Shown here: positions 1 through 8,100 of the stretch, piece by piece | How the letters are laid out: each line of letters opens with the position of its first letter | Numbering within the stretch: the first letter of the stretch is position 1 | Assembly (NCBI GenBank): GCA_958430865.1 | Contig: CAUDNR010001522.1 | Span: 748-13,949 of the forward strand | Source: Entrophospora sp. SA101 | Lineage: Eukaryota > Glomeromycota > Glomeromycetes > Entrophosporales > Entrophosporaceae | Reading direction: 5' to 3' | Length of the DNA: 13,202 nucleotides | Notes under the pieces: model-generated | Database searches by the model: none | What the model was told of the DNA's origin: nothing | What the model saw: the letters and a program-made list of their open reading frames with translations, nothing else | Made by a program: the position numbers and the translations under genes

Positions 1-156
1 TTTGTCGTTAACCAATTCAATTGGAATTCCATTATGATGTTTTTCTCTATAGTTAGTTAAAACCTTAACCCAGAATTCAGTATTTTTTTTCGTAGTTAAT
101 GGTATACCAGCTTCTTGAATGTCTTTTATTTGTTGATCAGTTGGAAGAAATGACAT
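1..156 (-). CDS. Partial minus-strand gene running off the left edge; weakly tyrosine-recombinase-like (Crypton type)
   Basis: Read on the minus strand, the frame from an ATG at 156-154 is open for 52 codons to the window edge. It begins MSFLPTDQQIKD and contains GIPLTTKKNTEFWVKVLTNY. The pattern of a basic-threonine stretch (TKKNT), then a helix with Trp and aromatic residues, resembles the N-terminal core-binding part of Crypton/DUF3504-type tyrosine recombinases, which are common in Glomeromycotina. That family call is inferred from pattern only; no catalytic residue is in view. The frame stays open back to 180. There a good acceptor (ccatag, 186-181) faces a GTAAGT donor (251-246) across a 71-nt possible intron, and the frame before it (252-356) is also open. 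The true start may therefore lie further right than 156. A plus-strand open frame over the same bases is treated as its antisense shadow. Confidence 0.42.
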   Translation of the reverse strand, partial: MSFLPTDQQIKDIQEAGIPLTTKKNTEFWVKVLTNYREKHHNGIPIELVNDK

Positions 157-180
157 GTCAAAGTTGGGTGGTATTTGTTT

Positions 181-251
181 CTATGGTACAACAGACAAGA
201 ACTTTAGTTTTACAATTTGACAATACAACAAACAAATATTTATTTACTTAC
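181..251 (-). other. Possible spliceosomal intron in the partial minus-strand gene
   Basis: On the minus strand the segment begins GTAAGT at 251 and ends CATAG at 181. An ACTAAAG branch-like site lies about 25 nt before the acceptor. Joining 252 to 180 keeps one frame open across the junction (...KIPKATQ then KQIPPNF...). Length (71 nt) and signals fit fungal introns. No start codon was found in the upstream open stretch (252-356), so the 5' end of the gene is unresolved. Confidence 0.35.
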
Positions 252-356
252 TTGTGTTGCTTTTGGTATTTTTATGAATGGAACAATAAAATTTAGGATT
301 TGAAAATTATTTAATAATGATAAAATGAATGTGCATTTTAAGTTCTGAATAAGCGT

Positions 357-529
357 TTACTCCAACATACAATAAACCAGTTATTGCATGCATCACATGT
401 CAATAATCATGTTAGTAAAATTAAAATTAACTAAAAAATCGAAGAATGAATTTAATAATTGACTTATGGCACTGACGTTCCACAAGCCAATCAAAGAATG
501 CCATTCTGATTTTTCCATTATTGCAATAA
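357..529. other. Spacer with no supported gene
   Basis: AT-rich DNA to the right of the partial gene. A short plus-strand frame from an ATG at 466 (begins MALTFHKPIKECHSD, 25 codons) precedes the coding-like scrap at 530-694. They could be two pieces of one decayed gene, but only about 30 nt lie between plausible splice signals, too short for an intron. Confidence 0.3.
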
Positions 530-694
530 CTTTATTTGTATAACGTCGTGATTTATTTAACTTATTTAGGAAAGAATCATCTTACCAATGATAACTTTTC
601 AATATTGAACGGATATCTTAATTTTGAGATATTAGAATTACTAATTGATCAATTTGTATATAAGGAACATGAATTCAATGTACTTGCAAAATAA
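530..694 (+). pseudogene. Unrecognised coding-like scrap, no start codon
   Basis: The plus frame between the stop at 527-529 and the stop at 692-694 is open for 54 codons. It reads like a soluble, helix-rich protein: LTNDNFSILNGYLNFEILEL, then a stretch ending KEHEFNVLAK. There is no ATG in the stretch. An acceptor-like cttatttag at 561-569 could open an exon, but no donor partner was found. I do not recognise the family. It may be the C-terminal end of a decayed lineage-specific gene or mobile element, or chance. Confidence 0.25.
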
Positions 695-1450
695 CTTCTT
701 CATAAGTTAATTAGTTTCGACTAAGAAAAACTAAATAAATAAAATAATAAATATTTTATTTTATTTAAAACTTTTATCTTCTTTAACCAAAATTATTTGC
801 TAATCCAAAATCAATTCATTGATAACCTATTCATTCTGATCCACACATAAACAAAAATACTTGTTGTCACCCATTAAAATACACTCTTCCAAATTTAATC
901 AGTGACACTATTATTGTTTGCATTTATTATTTTATCAGTAATGATTAATAAAAGGTTATCTTTGTCAGTGAACTGTTTGTAGATTGTTATTCTATTCTAT
1001 TACATTGCAAAACTATAAAAAATCAACTCTATGTGAATTATGTAATGGGAAAAGCCAATAAAGAAAAGAATGAAAAAAAGAAAAGTGAAAAAATATTCAT
1101 AAAATTTTTAGGATATGTGGAATTTTTCATTTTGAATAATTTTATTTAATGTATAAAGATTCATTTACTTAATAAAAAAAAAGTTTAATAGAAAAATGAA
1201 ATTTAAAAATTTTTTAAAAAAGCCAAAGTTCCGATTTTTTTTTAATGCACAAATTAGATTCAGACCAGGATTGAGAAAGGAGGAAAACATTTTATACTAT
1301 AAGCTTTTAAAAGCATGATGTTTTACTTAGAGGCGTTTTAAAAATAAAATTTTATTGATAGTTGCTTGTTAAAAATTTTTAGTTTTTAAAAAAATTATCA
1401 CCGCCATTACTTTCGCCGGAGACTGTACATATCTTTTAGAAATTTTCTTT
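695..1450. other. AT-rich intergenic DNA, no gene seen
   Basis: Runs of A and T dominate and open stretches are short. The longest with a sensible start is 34 codons from the ATG at 1044 (MGKANKEKNEKKK...). It is very lysine-rich, as expected from A-rich DNA, and is not called. No RNA gene or strong repeat is seen. Confidence 0.5.
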
Positions 1451-1558
1451 TTATAAAAAAGCATGGACAATTTCCAAACTTTTTGAAGTTTCATTCGCAC
1501 TTATTATTACTGGCTCGGTGCTATCATCATCTTCATAAATTGTCTCTTCTGGATTTAC
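1451..1558 (-). pseudogene. Scrap resembling the C-terminal tail of a pogo/Tigger-like DDE transposase
   Basis: On the minus strand 35 codons (1558 down to 1454, stop 1453-1451) read VNPEETIYEDDDSTEPVIIS followed by ANETSKSLEIVHAFL. An acidic patch followed by EPVI-S and a helix of SLEIVHAFL type is the style of the extreme C-terminus of the Tigger/jerky-like DDE transposases that fill Glomeromycotina genomes; this match is from memory of the style, not from a search. No DDE catalytic residue is present, and the frame is closed by TAA just upstream. I read it as a relic tail and not a working gene. Confidence 0.33.
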
Positions 1559-1673
1559 TTAAATTGGTGTGTAAATGTGATTATTATTTGTGATTGCAAA
1601 AATTAAATAATATTATTTATTAATCAGTTTATGAATTAGATAATTAGTAATAATGGTGTAAGGTTTTTAAATT

Positions 1674-1802
1674 TTATTTTATTAAACTTGTTACAAGAGA
1701 GTAATGAGCGTAAATGAATTTTTTTTTAATTCTTGATTCTTGTCTTGCCCTCTTATATGTAATAACTTCACCTACAAAAGTTTCACCATCTGCATTCTTA
1801 TT
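1674..1802 (-). pseudogene. Unrecognised minus-strand coding-like scrap
   Basis: The minus frame from 1802 down to the stop at 1676-1674 is open for 42 codons and contains ADGETFVGEVITYKRARQES. A TAG just upstream (1805-1803) could be the end of an intron acceptor (gttattag) instead of a true stop. It lies 115 bp before the transposase-tail-like scrap on the same strand, so both may derive from one decayed element. No ATG and no recognised motif. A plus-strand open frame across the same bases (1740-1976) looks like its shadow. Confidence 0.25.
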
Positions 1803-2479
1803 CTAATAACTCTTTATTCTCTGTTACTAAATATTAAAAAAGACAATATAGTTCAATTAATTCTTAATTTCCAACAAATTTTTCTTGTTTTGCACATTAA
1901 TCACGTGAAAGTCATGAGTGGGTATGAATGGGTCCGGAAAAGACCGTGCAATGTAGAGGAGTGCATTTATCTCTAACTCCAGAGGGACATAGGGTGCATT
2001 TATGGAGGGTCACTATATAATGATTGTGATGTTAACGGTTTTATAATGTCTCTTGCTTGCTGCGTTTTATTTTGTTGAAATTAATAAAATACAATATAAA
2101 TTCGTTTATATCACAAACAATCACTGATATAATCGACATATATAACAACAGATAAAAAAGATCAATAAATAAAAATGAATAATAATTATAAAATAATAAA
2201 TTATGTAAAATAAGATGCAATATTAAAAAGAAAAAATTTTTTTTCACACAACTAGCAACTAATCCTTGTGAAATAAGCCTATAAAATGGTTGTTTTTTTG
2301 TAAACACTACTCAATAAATAAGAAGAAAAAACCAAGGCAAAATAAAAATAATTAAATAAAAGGATTATAATAATGATAATCTAATAATGATAATGATAAT
2401 GGATTTTTTATATCAGGAAAAATTAAAGCTAATACAAATGGTGTATGGAATTCTTGTAAATAATATATAGATTATAGAA
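1803..2479. other. Intergenic DNA, no supported gene
   Basis: It contains an E-box-like CACGTG at 1902-1907, two copies of GTGCATTTAT (1961-1970 and 1994-2003) and a TATATAA at 2013-2019, but no convincing gene follows them on the plus strand. A minus-strand open frame at 2041-2307 has no ATG at its head and is mostly Phe/Leu/Ile/Tyr, as AT-rich DNA gives by chance. Short AATGAT repeats occur around 2370-2400. Confidence 0.4.
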
Positions 2480-2564
2480 ATTATTATTATTATTATTATT
2501 ATTTTAAAAAAAAAAAAAAGAAAAAAATAAAAAAAAAAAATTTAAAAAAAAAAAAAAAAAAAAA
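2480..2564 (+). repeat. (ATT)8 microsatellite followed by a long A-rich tract
   Basis: Eight ATT units at 2480-2503 pass directly into about 60 bases that are nearly all A, broken by single G, T and a TTT. This could be simple slippage repeat, or the degraded poly(A) tail of a retroposed element inserted on the plus strand. No flanking target-site duplication was identified. Confidence 0.7.
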
Positions 2565-2669
2565 GTAAAAATTTTCTTTTTTTCAATTAGTATAAATAGT
2601 ATTCATTTTAAAGCCTATTTGGTATAATGCATTATCATTATCAATTGTTTTTTTGGAAAACAAGTTTAA

Positions 2670-3294
2670 ACCCTCGTGGAAAAATTAAATACCTATTGCG
2701 TGCTATCACATATAGCAGCCACAAGATTGTTGGTAATAATTCAGCAAATCTCCGCGGTCGTGACACTAACGGCTATTGATTTATTCTGATGGTAATAGGC
2801 ATTTATAGTTTAGATCAACCATCTAAATTTGTTATAAAAAACTATCGCAATTACATTTGCTTACTTTTTTACCAATGGACTCGCTCTTTTGTCGAGAGAT
2901 TAAAATAAATCATAAATCAACTAAATTACCAACTACTTTGAGGATTTTTGGAGTTTTTTAGAGTTCATGCATGACGTAATCTGTGTTATAGGTAGAAAGA
3001 ATCTCTTACCTAAAAATGGAAGTTGGGATTTTATTAATAATGCAAAAAATTCTGTATGATAATAGTACGTCATGGCCTTATCTTTTTAACAAATTTACAT
3101 CATAAAAAACCTATATGTCATGTACAATGTGGAAATCACATTTAGTTGGTGGCTGGCACTGGGTTCATCAAGACCAACGAGTTTTGGTCTGGTCCATTGG
3201 AAATACTCAAATACTAAATATGGTTAATATGGTAAAATTTTACACCAAGCCTCAGTATAATATAAAGAAATTGTTGAATGTTTCCTATCTTTAA
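2670..3294 (+). pseudogene. Cluster of short coding-like open stretches, family unknown
   Basis: Three plus-strand open stretches lie close together. 2670-2789 has 39 codons with HIAATRLLVIIQQISAVVTL. 2925-3059 has 44 codons with YFEDFWSFLEFMHDVICVIG then LPKNGSWDFINNAKNSV. 3115-3294 has 59 codons, starts with ATG, and contains WKSHLVGGWHWVHQDQRVLV. The first two share a frame and the third is shifted by one. Trp, Gly, Asp and His are commoner than AT-rich chance DNA would give, so this may be a decayed gene. However, the minus strand is also open across about 2940-3075, so the strand is uncertain. No family recognised. Confidence 0.2.
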
Positions 3295-3842
3295 CGGGAT
3301 TAGCAAATGACTAATTATTTTTATAATAAGCACGGGCATCTGTCATTCGTTGTCAATATAAAATAACACTATGCTATAAAAGCTCTCCTCCATATCGAAA
3401 GAAACTCTTTATGTAAAGATATAATTGGCAGAAAATTAAATAATCAAAGACAAAAATGGCAATTCGACTAAATTTGGGTCGATGAAATCATCAACAAGAA
3501 CAGGAAAATTCTATAACAAAAAAAAAATCAAGTGACACCTTGCCGATCAATTCAAAAAAAATTTTATTATCACTAATCATTTGTTTGATCTCCTATACAG
3601 TGAGAAATTAATAGACGCTTAGCTGATTTCCATTAAATCCTTTGACTTGGATATCTCAATTTCTTGCATTCAACAAGGGCACTTTCATCCACCTTTAGAC
3701 AGCAAAAGTCGAAGTGCAGTATATTTACCTAATCCCGGGAGGGGGCCCTGATCATCGCCACATAAATCTTCTGACATGTCATTTCGATAATTTTTTTTAA
3801 AAAAAAAGAGGAAGTGACTGATTAATTGACGTATACTTACGC
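3295..3842. other. Intergenic DNA up to the left breakpoint of Rab-GAP copy 1
   Basis: No clear gene. A minus-strand ATG at 3777-3775 opens 30 codons (MSEDLCGDDQGPLPGLGKYT..., stop at 3687-3685) with a protein-like composition, too short to call. The GC-rich patch cccgggagggggccc (3734-3748) is unusual for this window. Host sequence ends at 3842, where identity to the Rab-GAP exon starts abruptly. Confidence 0.4.
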
Positions 3843-4915
3843 CAATTTGTAATTAACAACAATAGTAACGAGGAAAAGATTATGGAAGCTATTAACAATA
3901 ATTTTATTATTATTAATGATATCAACAACAATAACAACAATAACAACAATAAGAACAATAACAACAACAACAATAATAATTCTTCAATAATAAAAAATAA
4001 ATTTTCACTTCAAATTGAAATTAATAATGACAAGATGATTACCAAAAAAACAAACGAAAACGGACATGAAAAAAACGAGGAGCAAGAACAAGATGACGAA
4101 GAATTAATTACACCAACTCGAACAAATCTTAAAACAATCTTGGAAGAAAAAGCATTTAACAAAAACAATAACGAAAAAATAACCTTAGAAGGTCGTGATG
4201 ATAGCAGTAGTGGCGGCAGTAATTTAATTACTGACAATATATTAAAGAGAAGACCTTCTGCGCCTTCTAAACTAAATGTTGATACTATAAAAATTGATCA
4301 AACAAATTACAATAAAACTAAGACCAACAATAATATTGCCACAAAAACAATTTCTACGTCGACACCTACATCTCCGGTACTTTCTTTAGTGTCTCCAAAA
4401 ATAATGAAATTACGTAGATCTGAATCTTTTGGAAAATTGTCAAATAAGAAAAACAAAAAAATTGCAAATAATTACAAAAATAATAAAAATAATAATAACG
4501 ATGATCACAACTCAAATTCAAACTCGGGTACAATATTACCGTCACAATCATCGTCGTCGCCTATAACTACAACCACAACTACAACCACAACCACAACCAC
4601 AACAACGACAACACCACCATCATCATCAACTTCGCTTTTGCCTCCACCTTTTGCTACTATTTCTCCTAAAGGTCGTAAATGGAATCCTAAAACTAATGGA
4701 TTAAAACCAGCTTCTCCTTTAAATTCTTTGCCAAGAAATGAACTTGATAAAGATTTACTAGCAAGATTGGAACAACAAAATTCTCAATTACCTCCTCAAG
4801 TATGTAAATGTAATTTAATTTTTTATATTTATAGCACGAATAATACTTTATTTCTAAATATATAAATTTTTTTTTTTTGTTATTAGGGTTCGGCTGAATT
4901 TTTGCTTGCAAGACT
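3843..4915 (+). repeat. Duplicated block, copy 1 (partner of 5146-6218)
   Basis: Every position compared between 3843-4915 and 5146-6218 matches at a fixed offset of 1,303 bases, with no insertion or deletion, including the 87-nt intron and its 12-T run. The block runs from codon 12 of the Rab-GAP gene to 29 bp into exon 2. Outside it the flanks diverge at once: cgc versus gat on the left, caatctc versus agaaaaa on the right. Because the intron is retained, this is a DNA-level duplication and not a retrocopy. Confidence 0.97.
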
Positions 4916-4925
4916 CAATCTCTAA
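3882..4925 (+). pseudogene. Truncated Rab-GAP gene copy 1: N-terminal exon only, no TBC domain
   Basis: Copy 1 lacks the first eleven codons of the parent. The frame is closed upstream by TGA at 3819-3821, so the first usable start is the internal Met of the parent (residue 25) at 3882. If the copied intron (4800-4886) is spliced, the product is 306 residues from exon 1 plus GSAEFLLARL and two new residues before TAA at 4923-4925, 318 residues in all. Unspliced, the frame stops at 4863-4865 after 327 residues. Either product has only the low-complexity N-terminus (Asn, Thr and Ser/Pro tracts) and none of the GAP domain, so no catalytic role is possible. It might still bind partners of the N-terminus, if expressed. 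No promoter of its own is evident; the sequence before it is unrelated to the parent's leader. Confidence 0.8.
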
Positions 4926-5112
4926 TCTCCCAAATTAATTTGTAAAAACTTGTAGAAAAGTTAGAAAAGTTCAGTGATTATTTCTTATTTATTGTGTTCA
5001 ATCTTTATTATTTACTCTTTTATACATATTTTTTTTTGCCCCCCCCCCCTCCTCTTTCAAATTAAAATCTCTCCCAGGCCGGAGCAAAGATTTCTCAAAT
5101 CAAAAAAGAATA
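4916..5112 (+). promoter_or_regulatory. Probable promoter and 5' leader of the Rab-GAP gene
   Basis: Only 197 bp separate the end of copy 1 from the Rab-GAP ATG. They hold a TATA-like TATACATAT (5021-5029), a T run, an eleven-C run (5039-5049) continuing as a pyrimidine-rich stretch to about 5057, and an A-rich leader ending AGAATA before the ATG. A pyrimidine tract shortly before the start is common near fungal transcription start sites. Any element normally farther upstream has been pushed about 1.07 kb away by the inserted copy. The exact transcription start cannot be read from sequence. Confidence 0.45.
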
Positions 5113-8100
5113 ATGTCAATTGCCGCAATTAATGGGATCAACGATCAATTTGTAATTAACAACAATAGTAACGAGGAAAAGATTATGGAAGCTATTAACA
5201 ATAATTTTATTATTATTAATGATATCAACAACAATAACAACAATAACAACAATAAGAACAATAACAACAACAACAATAATAATTCTTCAATAATAAAAAA
5301 TAAATTTTCACTTCAAATTGAAATTAATAATGACAAGATGATTACCAAAAAAACAAACGAAAACGGACATGAAAAAAACGAGGAGCAAGAACAAGATGAC
5401 GAAGAATTAATTACACCAACTCGAACAAATCTTAAAACAATCTTGGAAGAAAAAGCATTTAACAAAAACAATAACGAAAAAATAACCTTAGAAGGTCGTG
5501 ATGATAGCAGTAGTGGCGGCAGTAATTTAATTACTGACAATATATTAAAGAGAAGACCTTCTGCGCCTTCTAAACTAAATGTTGATACTATAAAAATTGA
5601 TCAAACAAATTACAATAAAACTAAGACCAACAATAATATTGCCACAAAAACAATTTCTACGTCGACACCTACATCTCCGGTACTTTCTTTAGTGTCTCCA
5701 AAAATAATGAAATTACGTAGATCTGAATCTTTTGGAAAATTGTCAAATAAGAAAAACAAAAAAATTGCAAATAATTACAAAAATAATAAAAATAATAATA
5801 ACGATGATCACAACTCAAATTCAAACTCGGGTACAATATTACCGTCACAATCATCGTCGTCGCCTATAACTACAACCACAACTACAACCACAACCACAAC
5901 CACAACAACGACAACACCACCATCATCATCAACTTCGCTTTTGCCTCCACCTTTTGCTACTATTTCTCCTAAAGGTCGTAAATGGAATCCTAAAACTAAT
6001 GGATTAAAACCAGCTTCTCCTTTAAATTCTTTGCCAAGAAATGAACTTGATAAAGATTTACTAGCAAGATTGGAACAACAAAATTCTCAATTACCTCCTC
6101 AAGTATGTAAATGTAATTTAATTTTTTATATTTATAGCACGAATAATACTTTATTTCTAAATATATAAATTTTTTTTTTTTGTTATTAGGGTTCGGCTGA
6201 ATTTTTGCTTGCAAGACTAGAAAAACAAAATGAATTGTTGGACAAAGATCCTAAATCAGTGTGCATCCAATCAAATGTACTTAAAGCCAAACTCGAAACA
6301 GTTCAATCATTGATCGACGGAATAAATAATAATAATGACAATGATAACAATAATAACAGCATTGACGATGCATCACAATTGAAATTATTGTTAGAAGAAC
6401 TTGCTAATAACGACGATTTTATTATGACGGAGGAAGATAAATCAAAGATAAATGATTGGGATTTTTGGTCTGCTCTGATTCAAGATTATCCATCCGTCGC
6501 AACCAAGTTGCCACATTTACTTGCTGCTAAATTACAAAATGGCTGTCCGCCGAAACTAAGAAGTCTAATCTGGCAATCAATGTCTCAAGCCTCCTCCACG
6601 TATTTAGAAACAATGTACGAGCAACTTTTGCCTGAATCATCTCCATATGAACGTATAATCCAACGTGATCTGGCAAGAACTTTTCCTCACGTCGAAATGT
6701 TTAAGGAAGAAAATGGCAAAGGTCAAACCATGCTATGGAATGTTTTGAAAGCCTACAGTCTTTATGATCCATTAGTTGGCTATTGTCAAGGTCTTGGCTT
6801 CTTGGTTGGTCCATTGTTGATGAATATGAATGAGACTCAGGCATTTTGTGTATTTGTTAGACTAATGGAAACTTATGATATGAGAACAATGTTCACGCTC
6901 AACATGGAAGGCCTTCAACTAAGGCTCTACCAATTTTCATCTCTGCTAACCCAAATCCTACCAAAACTCCATGCTCATTTCCAACTACATGCTGTTCAAC
7001 CAGCAATGTTTGCATCTCAATGGTTTTTATCACTGTTTGCTTACACTTACCCTCTACCGTTGATTATGAGAATTTATGACGTAGTGTTTGCTGAAGGCGC
7101 TCCTGAAACTATTATGCGGGTGGCCATTGCATTGTTGAAAAAGAACGAGGAACGATTGCTGTCATTTGGAGAATTTGAAGATTTGTTGGATTTTTTAACT
7201 TCAAGACTTTACGAATCTTATGACAATGAGCCTACAGGCCTGATTAAAGATGCAATGGAATTAAGTACTGCAATCACCAAGGCAAAATTAGATCAATTGG
7301 ATGAATGTTATGTTAAAGAGCTAGAGGAACAGAAGAAGCGAGCAGAGAAATTGGTGGCAGTTAGATTTAACGGAAGATTTACAATTGGTAATAATAAACA
7401 GTCCACCAAACACGAAAAGAAGAAAGATAACATTAAAATTACCAATAATGCTACTAATGAAGTTAAGAAACATGAAAAGTCTAAACGTTGGTCTTTTACC
7501 AATTTGCCAACCTCAAGAATATCTTTTAATAATAACAATAGCAGCGGTAGCGTTAATAGCATTAGTAGTAATAGTAGTAGTAATAGTAATAGTAATAGCA
7601 ATAGTAAGAGTAATAGTAATAGTAAAAACAATGGCATCACTACTAACAACAGTGCCGACCCCCATCATAATCACAAGGATAGTGTTAGCAGCATAAGTAG
7701 TATAACAAGTGATATTTCCATCTCATCAACTGACAACACTTCCTTCTCACCAATCACCACAAACAATTCAAGCGTACTGCACCAACAAATAGAAGATTTG
7801 GTGACTGCATTATCTGTATTGCAAAAAGAACATGTGGATATTACTGCACAATTGGTATCTATTAAAATGGAAAAAATGGATTTGGTCACCGATAATGAAA
7901 ATCTAAAGAATCGACTTAGAGGTCTCGAAAAAGAAAATAAAAGAATATCTTCAACGTTTTCAATTAGTTCTGTTTCTTCATTGTCGTCATTAGATAACAA
8001 TAAAAGGAACTCGTTGCCAAAATTATCACCTAGAAGAACTTCATGTTCATCAATAAACAATCAGAATATCATTAATAGTAAAAGCAAAAATAGCAATAGC

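Noticed and set aside
99..296. Plus-strand open frame of 65 codons
   Set aside because: It lies opposite a more protein-like minus-strand frame with a canonical intron, and its own composition is unremarkable.
1740..1976. Plus-strand open frame of 78 codons
   Set aside because: It starts at TTG, is Leu/Ile-rich without a clear membrane-protein pattern, and overlaps a minus-strand scrap with better composition.
2041..2307. Minus-strand open frame of 88 codons
   Set aside because: It begins at GTG, not ATG, and is mostly Phe, Leu, Ile and Tyr as random AT-rich DNA gives. No motif.
3734..3748. GC-rich cccgggagggggccc considered as part of a tRNA or rRNA fragment
   Set aside because: The surrounding bases do not fold into a tRNA-like cloverleaf or match known rRNA motifs.
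4010..4911. Minus-strand open frames inside copy 1, repeated at the same places in the native gene and copy 3
   Set aside because: They are antisense shadows of the Asn-, Lys- and Ser-rich coding exon. They recur only because the exon is duplicated.
3843..6218. Interpretation of the copies as an LTR pair or a transposon with terminal repeats
   Set aside because: The repeated block is host coding sequence plus an intron. Only 230 bp lie between copies 1 and 2, and no primer-binding site, integrase or reverse transcriptase is present.
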